Part shown: positions 16,443 through 23,861 of the stretch, one piece after another | How positions within the stretch are numbered: the first letter of the stretch is position 1 | Layout of the letters: the number at the start of each line of letters is the position of its first letter | From: Erythrobacter sp047872805 | GTDB lineage: Bacteria; Pseudomonadota; Alphaproteobacteria; Sphingomonadales; Sphingomonadaceae | Assembly (NCBI RefSeq): GCF_047872805.1 | Contig: NZ_JBLQUK010000004.1 | Location: forward strand, 62,001 to 126,000 | Length of the DNA stretch: 64,000 bases | Direction: 5' to 3' | Translations under genes and position numbers: made by a program | The notes under the pieces: generated by a model | The model's input: only the letters and a program-made list of their open reading frames with translations | What the model was told of the DNA's origin: nothing | The model's database searches: none

Positions 16443-16952
16443 ATGGTGAGCACGAAGGAACCCATCACGATTGCCGCCATTACCGGCGCGCATGGCGTGG
16501 CGGGGGAAGTGCGCCTGAAATTGCTGGGGGAGGGCCTCGATGCCCTCCGCCAGCACCGCGCGTTCAACGACGGCACCCTGACGCTCAGGAAAATTCGCTC
16601 CGACAACAAAGGGGGCGCGATCGCCAGCTTTGCCGAGGTGCAGGGCCGGGCGGCGGCGGAAAAGCTGCGCGGCACCGCGATCACCGTTGCCCGCGATGAA
16701 CTGCCGCCTCTGGCTGAGGGCGAATATTATCACCGCGACCTGATCGGTCTGGCGGTCGTCACCGACACCGGAGCGGCGATTGGCCGGATCATCGCGGTCG
16801 AGAATTTCGGCGCCAGCGATGTGCTTGAAATCGAACGCGATCCTGCCCCGGATAAGGGGATGAAGACGTTCATGGTCCCGATGACCGCGGCGGCGGTGAT
16901 TGAATGGGATGAAACACGGCTTGTGATTTCGCAGGATTTCGCCGACGAATAG
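16443..16952 (+). CDS. rimM: Ribosome maturation factor RimM
   Basis: A 169-residue protein that binds S19 and assists assembly of the 30S head. The RimM N-domain starts ITIAAITGAHGVAGEVRLK. The PRC-barrel part has EYYHRDLIGLAVVTDTGAAIG, DVLEIERD and FMVPMTAAAVIEWD. The order rpsP-rimM is conserved; trmD-rplS, which normally follows directly, is displaced here by five other genes. Confidence 0.94.
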   Translation: MVSTKEPITIAAITGAHGVAGEVRLKLLGEGLDALRQHRAFNDGTLTLRKIRSDNKGGAIASFAEVQGRAAAEKLRGTAITVARDELPPLAEGEYYHRDLIGLAVVTDTGAAIGRIIAVENFGASDVLEIERDPAPDKGMKTFMVPMTAAAVIEWDETRLVISQDFADE

Positions 16953-16957
16953 CGCCC

Positions 16958-17539
16958 ATGCGCGCTCGCCGATCCGCCCTGGCTCCGGCCCTTTCCTCCG
17001 ACCTCTGGCACCGGCTTGCCGCGTATGAGGTGGGACCAGATGCGGCGGCGCTTACTTTTGCTGCGCGGCTGGCGCGGGAAAACCGTTGGTCCGATGACCA
17101 CGCCGCCCGCGTCATCCACGAATACAAGCGGTTCTGCTATCTTGCGGTGACCGCCGGGCATGAAGTCACCCCGTCCGACGCGGTCGATCAGGCATGGCAC
17201 CTGCATCTGACCTACAGCCGCGATTACTGGCAAAGCTTTTGCCCGAATGTGCTGCGCATCGACCTTCATCACGGCCCCACCAACGGGGGCAAGGCAGAGC
17301 GCGCCCGTTATTACGATCAATACGCCGCCACACTGCTCGCGTATGAGGCGGCGTTTGACGAACCGCCGCCAGATGACATCTGGCCCGCTGCGCAAAAGCG
17401 GTTTCATTCCGATCCAAAGGGACTTCGCGTTAACCCCGAGGATGTTATGATCCTCGACAGGCGGGTGGCCATTTTGGGCGCGGCTGGATGGACAGGGCTG
17501 GGCGTGGTCATTGCCGTTTTGGTGGGAGTGATGTTCTGA
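16958..17539 (+). CDS. DUF1399-like protein with C-terminal membrane anchor
   Basis: A 193-residue protein of unknown function. The segment AVDQAWHLHLTYSRDYW (residues 75-91) resembles the DxxWHxHL signature of glycine-rich-domain (DUF1399) proteins. A single hydrophobic segment at the C-terminus (about residues 170-193) may anchor it. It begins 5 bases after rimM and ends in a TGATG overlap with the TIGR04222-like membrane protein gene, so the two are very likely translated together and work together. The WHxHL histidines could bind metal; that is inference. Confidence 0.6.
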   Translation: MRARRSALAPALSSDLWHRLAAYEVGPDAAALTFAARLARENRWSDDHAARVIHEYKRFCYLAVTAGHEVTPSDAVDQAWHLHLTYSRDYWQSFCPNVLRIDLHHGPTNGGKAERARYYDQYAATLLAYEAAFDEPPPDDIWPAAQKRFHSDPKGLRVNPEDVMILDRRVAILGAAGWTGLGVVIAVLVGVMF

Positions 17540-18363
17540 TGGAGTTCTTCTCTTCTTATACCGGTGCTGATTTTCTCGCTTTCTATGTGGTGATGCTGGC
17601 GACCTGTGTGGCCGCCGGTCTGTGGATCCCGGCCAATCTGCGTGAACCGGGACGGCGTGGGCAGGTGGAGGATATGGAAGAGGTTGCGGTGCTTTCGGGC
17701 GGTCATGAACGCCACACCGCTGCGATCCTCGCCGATCTGTTCACGCGCGGCGCGCTAACGGAAGCTGGCAAGGGCAAGCTGCGCGTGGCGCGCACCGGGC
17801 TGGAGGCGGGCGAGGCCGAGCGTGCGGTGCTGAACAAGGTGGGCGATTTCAAACTGTCTGAGGCGAAGAGTTCGCTGGATACCCATGCCAAGCGGGTGGA
17901 GGCGCGGCTGATCCGGCGCGGGCTGATGATGGACGCAGGCGAGCGGCGCAAGCTCGCGCTGTTTTCGGTCCTGCCATATCTCGCACTGTTCGTGATCGGG
18001 CTTTATCGCCAGCAGGCAGGTTCAGCCGCTGGAGAGCCGACCGGGTTCCTCATCGCGCTGTTGGTCGCCACCGCGATTTTCGCCGCGATCCGATATTCCA
18101 ACACCAACCCGCGGACTGTTGCCGGAAATCTGTTGCTGCGCGAGATCGAGGATCAGGGCAGCCGCATGAAACGCGCGCCGCAACAGGCGGAGGCAGGCTA
18201 TGCCGTGGCGATATTTGGCACCGGCGTGCTGGTCGGCACTCCGTGGGAGCCGCTCCATGCCATGCGGCAGGCGGGCAGCGGCGATGGCGGCTCCAGCGGG
18301 GACAGCGGCGATAGCGACGGCGGAGGAGGCTGCGGCGGCGGCTGCGGCGGTTGCGGGGGATGA
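17539..18363 (+). CDS. TIGR04222-like membrane protein with Gly/Ser/Cys tail
   Basis: A 274-residue membrane protein. There is a helix near residues 10-30, a cytoplasmic-looking helical region (30-130), then two close helices near 135-155 and 165-185, and another hydrophobic stretch near 215-230. The last 35 residues are low-complexity Gly/Ser/Asp and end in repeated CGGGC/CGGCGG. This build matches the TIGR04222 family of unknown function, whose tails are variable and Gly/Cys-rich. The ATG at 17539 overlaps the previous stop; a longer frame from 17488 is less likely. Confidence 0.65.
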   Translation: MEFFSSYTGADFLAFYVVMLATCVAAGLWIPANLREPGRRGQVEDMEEVAVLSGGHERHTAAILADLFTRGALTEAGKGKLRVARTGLEAGEAERAVLNKVGDFKLSEAKSSLDTHAKRVEARLIRRGLMMDAGERRKLALFSVLPYLALFVIGLYRQQAGSAAGEPTGFLIALLVATAIFAAIRYSNTNPRTVAGNLLLREIEDQGSRMKRAPQQAEAGYAVAIFGTGVLVGTPWEPLHAMRQAGSGDGGSSGDSGDSDGGGGCGGGCGGCGG

Positions 18364-18385
18364 TGTGCGAGGCTAGGGCGCGGGG

Positions 18386-18712
18386 ATGATTGCCGGAATT
18401 GTCAGCATTGCCTTGCTAATCATTATCCTTGCGATGATGACTCTGGGAGCAGTGCTGCTCACCAAATTCTTCGCATTGCGCCTATCTCGTAGCGCTCGGA
18501 TCGCGATTGCCGCGATTGTCGGCCCTGTTTCGTTTTTGGTGCCTGTTTTCTCGATCGGCCTGTTTGAGGGCGAGAGCGACTATTTGGCAATCTTTCTGGG
18601 TATCACGATTGGCGGCGTAATGCTGTTCGGCCTGATTTCCTTGCCTGTGGCGCTGTTCGCTACGCGGCGGCTCGATCGGCTGACGCAGTTCGATCTGGAG
18701 ACATTCAAATGA
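18386..18712 (+). CDS. Small three-helix membrane protein of unknown function
   Basis: A 108-residue protein. Hydrophobic segments are at about residues 3-28, 40-60 and 68-90, with short charged links and a C-terminal RRLDRLTQFDLETFK tail. I do not recognise a family. It starts 22 bases after the TIGR04222-like gene, and its stop overlaps the nitrilase start by ATGA, so it belongs to the same accessory group. Confidence 0.6.
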   Translation: MIAGIVSIALLIIILAMMTLGAVLLTKFFALRLSRSARIAIAAIVGPVSFLVPVFSIGLFEGESDYLAIFLGITIGGVMLFGLISLPVALFATRRLDRLTQFDLETFK

Positions 18713-19665
18713 CCTTGCTGCCCGTCGCCATCTGCCAAGCCGCCCCGATCCCCCTCGATTTCGCTGGCGGGATCGACAAGGCTGTGCGGCTGGCCCGCGA
18801 AGCCATCGAAGGTGGGGCGCGGTTTGTGGCCTTTGGGGAGACGTTTCTGGGCGGCTATCCGCTGTGGCTGGATGAAGCACCCGGAGCGGCTTTGTGGGAT
18901 CATCCGGGGACCAAGGCGCTCCACGCGATCATGCTCGAACAGGCGATTGTTCCGGGGGATGAACGCCTGCTGCCCTTGCAAGAGCTGTGCGATGTGAGCG
19001 GTGCCTGCATCTCGCTCGGCGCGCATGAGCGGGTGCGCCAGAGCCTTTACAACAACCAGCTCCTATTCCGCCCCGGCGAAGCGCCGCTCGACCACCGCAA
19101 GCTGGTGCCCACCCATGGCGAGCGCCTTATCTGGATGCGCGGCGACGGCTCGACATTGGGCGTGCATCATGCCGAATGGGGCCGGGCGGGCAACCTCATC
19201 TGCTGGGAGCACTGGATGCCCTTGGCGCGCGCGGCGATGCACAATCTGGGCGAGAGCCTGCATGTGGCGGCGTGGCCGACCGTGCGCGAGGAATATGCGC
19301 TCGCCTCGCGGCATTACGCGATGGAGGGGCGGTGCTTTGTGCTGGCGGCGGGGCTGGTGCAGCGGCGCGAGGATTTGTTTGAGGGGTTGGAGCGGGTTGG
19401 TGGGTCTGCGGAGGCCAAGGCGCTTTTTGAAGCGATTGAAGGCGAGCAGCTGAACCGTGGCGGCTCGATGGTTATTGCGCCTGACGCGAGGGTTCTGGCG
19501 CAGGCGGGCGAGGGTGAGGAAGTGCTCCACGCCGAATTGGACCTCTCCGAGATCGGACAGGGTCTGGCGAGCCTCGACACCGACGGGCATTACTCGCGGC
19601 CCGATGTGTTTGAGCTGAATGTGGATATGCGGGCGAGGGATGGGGTTAATTGGGAACGTGCGTGA
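18709..19665 (+). CDS. Nitrilase-family carbon-nitrogen hydrolase
   Basis: A 318-residue enzyme with the nitrilase catalytic set: Glu44 (FGETFLGGYP), Lys131 (DHRKLVPTHGERLIW) and Cys165 (GNLICWEHWMP). The CWEHWMP context and the THGER segment favour a true nitrilase or aliphatic nitrilase/cyanide-dihydratase-like enzyme over an amidase. It converts a nitrile to acid and ammonia, or a related C-N bond; the substrate is unknown. It overlaps the upstream membrane gene by ATGA and lies inside the displaced rimM-trmD interval. Confidence 0.85.
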   Translation: MTLLPVAICQAAPIPLDFAGGIDKAVRLAREAIEGGARFVAFGETFLGGYPLWLDEAPGAALWDHPGTKALHAIMLEQAIVPGDERLLPLQELCDVSGACISLGAHERVRQSLYNNQLLFRPGEAPLDHRKLVPTHGERLIWMRGDGSTLGVHHAEWGRAGNLICWEHWMPLARAAMHNLGESLHVAAWPTVREEYALASRHYAMEGRCFVLAAGLVQRREDLFEGLERVGGSAEAKALFEAIEGEQLNRGGSMVIAPDARVLAQAGEGEEVLHAELDLSEIGQGLASLDTDGHYSRPDVFELNVDMRARDGVNWERA

Positions 19666-20026
19666 ACCTCCACCTGAAAGTGATGGTGCGCTCGCGTTTG
19701 TCTTGTGGGTCGTACGAGAGTCTCATGGTTGCACTAAAGCCGAACCCAATTCCGCAATCGAGCAAGACTTGGATATAGTTGGCGATGATGTCGATGACTT
19801 CGCTCAAAGGCTGGCCGAACGCTTCGGCGATCATGTCGCTGATTGGCCGTGGCAACGCTTCACCGACCTCAATGAGGGCGTATCGCCACTATTTCCGTTC
19901 GCTCTAGTTTGGCAATTGGCGACTTGGCCGTTACGCAGTCGTTTTAGCTACCCAAGTCCGTTTGAACGGCTTGAGCTAAGCCACATTGCTTTTGTGCTCG
20001 AACGTGGCGAATGGGTCGATCCATGA
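19640..20026 (+). CDS. DUF1493-like small protein
   Basis: About 128 residues. The pattern IEQDLDIVGDDVDDFAQRLAERFG, then WPWQRFTDLNEG, then FERLELSHIAFVLERGEW resembles DUF1493, an acyl-carrier-like family of unknown role. The frame is open from 19619. The ATG at 19640 or the GTG at 19658 are both possible, and all overlap the nitrilase 3' end, so the start is uncertain. It overlaps the trmD start by a few bases. Local GC is lower than in its neighbours, possibly a sign of acquisition. Confidence 0.55.
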   Translation: MGLIGNVREPPPESDGALAFVLWVVRESHGCTKAEPNSAIEQDLDIVGDDVDDFAQRLAERFGDHVADWPWQRFTDLNEGVSPLFPFALVWQLATWPLRSRFSYPSPFERLELSHIAFVLERGEWVDP

Positions 20027-20877
20027 CCTTCGCCGCCACCATCCTCACGCTCTACCCGGAGATGTTTCCCGGCCCGCTGGGCATATCGCTCGCGGGCAAG
20101 GCGCTCGAACGCGGCGACTGGTCATGCGCGACTGTGAACCCGCGCGATTTTACCACCGACAAGCACCGCACTGTTGATGATACGCCCGCAGGCGGCGGGG
20201 CGGGGATGGTGCTTAAGGCGGATGTGATGGCGGCGGCTTTGGATTCGGTCGCAAAGCCCCTTCCCCATGGGGAAGGGGTTGGGGATGGGGGGGCTGCGGT
20301 CAAGGGAGGCTCTTTGCCTGATACCTCGCGCACCCACCCCACAATCCCCTCCCTTAAGGGAGGGGAGGTCAAAGTCCCCATCCTTGCCATGACCCCGCGC
20401 GGGAAACCGATCACGCAGGCGCGCATCCGTGAACTCGCCCAAGGCCCCGGTGTCACCATCATCTGCGGGCGGTTCGAAGGCTTTGACGAGCGCCTGTTCG
20501 ACGCGCGGCCGCAGATTGAGCAGGTCAGCCTCGCCGACATCGTCCTGTCGGGCGGAGAAACCGCTGCCATCGCCATACTCGATGCTTGCATTCGGCTGCT
20601 TCCCGGCGTAATGGGCGCGGCTTCTAGCGGGACCGAGGAGTCGTTTGAGGACGGCCTTCTCGAATACCCGCAATACACCCGACCTCAGGAATGGGAAGGG
20701 CGCACGATCCCCGAAGTGCTGCGATCGGGGGATCATGCGAAGATCGCGGCGTGGCGCAAAGCCATGGCCGAAGATCACACACGGTTATGCAGGCCGGACC
20801 TTTGGGAACGCTATGAGGGCGTTCGGGTTCAGTCTGCCTCTGGCGCGCGGCGAAAAAACAAGGAACGCAGGCCATGA
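20023..20877 (+). CDS. trmD: tRNA (guanine-N1)-methyltransferase TrmD with an in-frame insertion
   Basis: A 284-residue SPOUT methyltransferase making m1G37 in tRNA. Family signatures are TLYPEMFPGPLGISLAGKAL, DFTTDKHRTVDDTPAGGGAGM, IICGRFEGFDERL, DIVLSGGETAAIAILD and EYPQYTRPQEWEG. It is longer than E. coli TrmD (255). The excess is about residues 77-117, encoded by a palindromic DNA element (20257-20365) that keeps the frame. The insert falls between the conserved GGGAGM segment and the first strand of the knotted SAM domain (VPILAMTPRG). The start at 20023 gives the family N-terminus. It overlaps rplS by ATGA. Confidence 0.93.
   Translation: MTFAATILTLYPEMFPGPLGISLAGKALERGDWSCATVNPRDFTTDKHRTVDDTPAGGGAGMVLKADVMAAALDSVAKPLPHGEGVGDGGAAVKGGSLPDTSRTHPTIPSLKGGEVKVPILAMTPRGKPITQARIRELAQGPGVTIICGRFEGFDERLFDARPQIEQVSLADIVLSGGETAAIAILDACIRLLPGVMGAASSGTEESFEDGLLEYPQYTRPQEWEGRTIPEVLRSGDHAKIAAWRKAMAEDHTRLCRPDLWERYEGVRVQSASGARRKNKERRP
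20257..20365. repeat. Palindromic element inserted in frame within trmD
   Basis: It starts with a perfect 22-base palindrome (20257-20278, centre CCATGG) and ends with a perfect 20-base palindrome (20346-20365, centre TTAA). Between them are G-rich (20276-20293) and C-rich (20331-20349) stretches that can also pair. The whole can fold as a multi-hairpin. It encodes a low-complexity Gly/Pro/His/Ser peptide with no family conservation, so it looks like a mobile intergenic-type repeat captured by a gene. Confidence 0.8.
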
Positions 20878-21242
20878 ACCTGATCCAGCAGATCGAAGCC
20901 GAGGAAATCGCCAAGGCTTCCAAAGATATTCCCGATTTCCGCGCCGGTGACACCGTGCGCGTCGGGGTGAAAGTTGTCGAAGGCACGCGTGAGCGTATCC
21001 AGATGTTCGAAGGCGTGTGCATCGCCCGTTCGAACCGCAGCATCAACAGCAATTTCACCGTGCGCAAGATGAGCTTTGGCGAAGGGGTGGAACGCGTCTT
21101 CCCGCTCTATGCGCCGATCGTCGACAGCATCACCGTGGTGCGCCGCGGCGTTGTGCGCCGTGCGAAGCTGTATTATCTGCGTGGCCGCACCGGTAAGCGT
21201 GCGCGCATCGCTGAACGCCGGGATAACACGCCCAAAGCGTAA
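20874..21242 (+). CDS. rplS: 50S ribosomal protein L19
   Basis: A 122-residue protein with L19 signatures: FRAGDTVRVGVKVVEGTRER, FEGVCIARSNRS, FTVRKMSFGEGVERVFPLY and KLYYLRGRTGKRARIAER. It sits at the 30S-50S interface. It starts in an ATGA overlap with trmD and is followed by a clear intrinsic terminator, so it ends this operon. Confidence 0.96.
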   Translation: MNLIQQIEAEEIAKASKDIPDFRAGDTVRVGVKVVEGTRERIQMFEGVCIARSNRSINSNFTVRKMSFGEGVERVFPLYAPIVDSITVVRRGVVRRAKLYYLRGRTGKRARIAERRDNTPKA

Positions 21243-21265
21243 GCCATCGCATCAGCGAATTTGTG

Positions 21266-21296
21266 AAAAGGGCGGCTCGGTTGGGCCGCCCTTTTT
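21266..21296 (+). terminator. Intrinsic terminator of rplS
   Basis: A perfect 11-base stem, AAAAGGGCGGC (21266-21276) with GCCGCCCTTTT (21285-21295), an 8-base loop and a T-tract CTTTTT. It lies 23 bases after the rplS stop. Confidence 0.9.
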
Positions 21297-21321
21297 CGTT
21301 GGAGCGCCCTTTTTCGTTGGA
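21288..21321. repeat. Tandem duplication of the terminator tail
   Basis: The 16-base sequence GCCCTTTTTCGTTGGA occurs at 21288-21303 and again at 21306-21321, an 18-base period. The second copy repeats the descending arm and T-tract of the rplS terminator. Confidence 0.85.
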
Positions 21322-21344
21322 CCTTTGCAATCGCTTCGATTTTT

Positions 21345-21433
21345 CGTCATTGCGAGCATCCATGAGGTCGCGCGGCAATCCAGAGCGCTACGCAAGACGT
21401 TCTGGATCGCTCCGCTCCGCCCGCAAAGACGAG
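21345..21433. repeat. Imperfect palindromic repeat, family B
   Basis: Outer arms CGTCATTGCG and CGCAAAGACG and inner arms GGCAATCCAG and CTGGATCGCT pair imperfectly around a central stretch. This resembles the GTCATTGCGAGC...GCAATCCAG repeat common in sphingomonad chromosomes. Its right end touches the ribosome site of the following peptidase gene. Confidence 0.7.
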
Positions 21434-21445
21434 GTGAGTTTTGGA

Positions 21446-23719
21446 ATGCGTTTTTTTCTTGCCGCTGCCGCTGTTCTGCTTGCCAGCCCGATCCATGCGG
21501 ACAATCCTTCAGTGACCACCGCAGCAGAACTCACCTTCGAACGCGTCTTTGCCTCGCCGTCGCTCAATGGCCCGGTGCCGCGGCAGACCAAGTTTTCGCC
21601 CGATGGCCGCTATCTGACTTTGCTGAAAAACCGCGCGGATGATCTGCAACGCTATGATCTGTGGGGCTTCGATATTCAAACCGGCGAGTGGCGGATGCTG
21701 GTCGATTCCGAAGTGCTGGGCACGGGCCGCGAACTCTCAGAAGACGAAAAGATGCAGCGCGAGCGCGCGCGGGTCGGCGGGCTGACGGGAATCATTTCTT
21801 ATCAATGGACCGCCGATAGTTCGGGCGTGCTTGTTCCGCTCGACGGAGACATCTACCTTGTTCAGATTGGCATCACCCGCACCATGCCGGTTGTGGGAGG
21901 CCCGCCGGCTGTCAGCGCCCCGGAGAACCGGATTACTCGATTGACGGATTCTGAAGAAACCGAGCTGAATGCCTCTCTCAGCAGTTTGAGCAACTATCTC
22001 ACCTATGTCAGTGATCGCCAATTGTGGGTTGGTGCTGTTGGTGAACCGCCTCACGCGATCACACCAAAGGAAGCCGACACCATCCGCTGGGGCGAGGCGG
22101 AGTTCGTTGCTCAGGAGGAAATGAACCGCCTCACCGGATATTGGTGGAACGGCACCGACACGCGGCTGGCGGTGCAACGCACCGACGAAAGCCCGGTCGG
22201 CATCGTCACGCGCGCCGCGATCGGTGCGACGGGGACCAAAGTGTACGATCAACGATACCCCGTGGCGGGCAGCGACAATGCCATTGTCGAGCTGTTCATC
22301 ATGGACCCCGATGGCGGCAACCGGGTCAAGGTCGATCTGGGCGCGGACACCGACATCTATGTTGCGCGGGTCGACTGGGGCCCGGACGATTACCTCTATG
22401 TCCAGCGCCAGAACCGCGAACAGACCGTGCTCGATATGCTCAAAGTTGACCCTTCGACAGGTGCCAGCGTGGTGTGGTTCACCGAACAGGCGGCGCGCGA
22501 AGATTACTGGATCAACCTGTCCGACAATTACCGCTTCCTGCAAGACGGCAGTCTGTTGTGGTGGTCGGAGCGCAACGGCTTCGGCAATTTCTACCGCTTC
22601 GATGGGAGCGAATGGACGCAGCTAACCAGCTATGATGAGCCGGTGACGACGCTGGTTGGTGTAAACGAGGAAGCGGGCGAGTTCTATTTCCAGCGGACCA
22701 GCGAAGTGCTTGCTCAGCGGATTTTTCGGGCACGCCTCGATGGAACGCTTACCCAGGAACAACTCACCGACCCCGAATACACCAACAGCGCCAGCATGGA
22801 CCCCAGCGGCAAATTTCTGCTCATCACCCGCTCCGCCCCCGATCAACCTCCGCAGAGCTATCTTGCCGGGCGGATGGGGCAGCGGATCACCTGGGTGGAG
22901 GAAAATGCGCTGGGCGAGGATCACCCCTATACGCCCTATCTGATGAGCCATGTGATGCCCGAATACGGCACTATTCGGGCAGAGGATGGCACCCCGCTGC
23001 ACTACATGATGCTGAAACCCGAAATGGAGCCGGGGAAGCAATATCCGGTGTTCTTCTCGCATTACGGCGGTCCGGGTCCGCAAATGGTGGACAAGGGCTG
23101 GGACGGCGCGCTGGCGCAGGCGATTGTTGACCGGGGCTATATCTACTTCGTGCTCGACAATCGCGGCAGCGCCAATCGCGGCGTTGACTTCGAACAACCG
23201 ATCTACCGCGCGATGGGCGGGGTCGAGGTGCGCGATCAAAGGTTAGGGGCGGAGTTCCTGAAATCGCTCGATTTCGTCGATCCGGCCAAGATTGCGATTT
23301 TTGGCTGGTCCTATGGCGGCTATATGACGCTGAAACAGCTACAGGCTGATCCGGGCCTCTATGCCGCGGGGATTGCGGGTGCGCCGGTGACCCGCTGGGA
23401 ACTCTATGACACCCATTACACCGAACGCTATATGGGGAACCCGCGCGAAGTGCCCGAAGCCTATGACGCGGCCAGCGCGATCCCCGCAGCCACCAAGATC
23501 AGCGATCCATTGCTGCTGATCCACGGCATGGCGGATGACAATGTAGTGTTCGAAAACTCGTCCGGGCTGATTTCCGTCTTTCAGGAAAACAACGTGCCCT
23601 TCGAAATGATGCTCTACCCCGGCTACACCCACCGCGTCGGGGGTGAGAAGATCAGCCCGCATGTGTGGAATTCGATTTTCCGCTTTCTTGAGGCGCATGG
23701 AGTAACGCCGCCGGAATAG
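21446..23719 (+). CDS. S9-family prolyl dipeptidyl peptidase (DPP-IV-like)
   Basis: A 757-residue exported serine peptidase. A signal peptide (RFFLAAAAVLLASPIHA) is followed by a DPP-IV N-terminal beta-propeller and a C-terminal alpha/beta hydrolase domain. The catalytic triad is visible: Ser622 in GWSYGGYM, Asp698 in GMADDNVVFENS and His729 in YPGYTHRVGG. An EEMNR motif in the propeller (VAQEEMNRLTGYWW) provides the glutamates that bind the substrate N-terminus in DPP-IV. Cleaves X-Pro dipeptides, probably in the periplasm. The frame is open from 21263 through the repeat, but the ATG at 21446, with GAGGTGAG before it, starts the signal peptide. Confidence 0.9.
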   Translation: MRFFLAAAAVLLASPIHADNPSVTTAAELTFERVFASPSLNGPVPRQTKFSPDGRYLTLLKNRADDLQRYDLWGFDIQTGEWRMLVDSEVLGTGRELSEDEKMQRERARVGGLTGIISYQWTADSSGVLVPLDGDIYLVQIGITRTMPVVGGPPAVSAPENRITRLTDSEETELNASLSSLSNYLTYVSDRQLWVGAVGEPPHAITPKEADTIRWGEAEFVAQEEMNRLTGYWWNGTDTRLAVQRTDESPVGIVTRAAIGATGTKVYDQRYPVAGSDNAIVELFIMDPDGGNRVKVDLGADTDIYVARVDWGPDDYLYVQRQNREQTVLDMLKVDPSTGASVVWFTEQAAREDYWINLSDNYRFLQDGSLLWWSERNGFGNFYRFDGSEWTQLTSYDEPVTTLVGVNEEAGEFYFQRTSEVLAQRIFRARLDGTLTQEQLTDPEYTNSASMDPSGKFLLITRSAPDQPPQSYLAGRMGQRITWVEENALGEDHPYTPYLMSHVMPEYGTIRAEDGTPLHYMMLKPEMEPGKQYPVFFSHYGGPGPQMVDKGWDGALAQAIVDRGYIYFVLDNRGSANRGVDFEQPIYRAMGGVEVRDQRLGAEFLKSLDFVDPAKIAIFGWSYGGYMTLKQLQADPGLYAAGIAGAPVTRWELYDTHYTERYMGNPREVPEAYDAASAIPAATKISDPLLLIHGMADDNVVFENSSGLISVFQENNVPFEMMLYPGYTHRVGGEKISPHVWNSIFRFLEAHGVTPPE

Positions 23720-23738
23720 AGGCAAAACGAACATGCAG

Positions 23739-23827
23739 GTCATGCTGAACTTGTTTCGACATCCATCCCGCACCATAGAGCATCGGCAAGCACGGCTCGA
23801 TGGACTCTGAAACCAGCTCAGGGTGAC
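23739..23827. repeat. 89-bp palindromic repeat, family A copy 2
   Basis: Arms of 27 bases at 23739-23765 and 23801-23827 with a 35-base spacer. They match the arms of the copy at 12120-12205, including CTGAACTTGTTTC on the left and CTCAGGGTGAC on the right. It lies between the DPP-IV-like gene and asd. Confidence 0.85.
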
Positions 23828-23861
23828 GGGTTGGCCCTTATGTTTGTCAGGAGAATGTGAA

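Noticed and set aside
21263..21445. 61-residue extension of the DPP-IV-like peptidase
   Set aside because: The extension translates the rplS terminator tail and a palindromic repeat; the signal peptide and a GAGGTGAG site mark the start at 21446.
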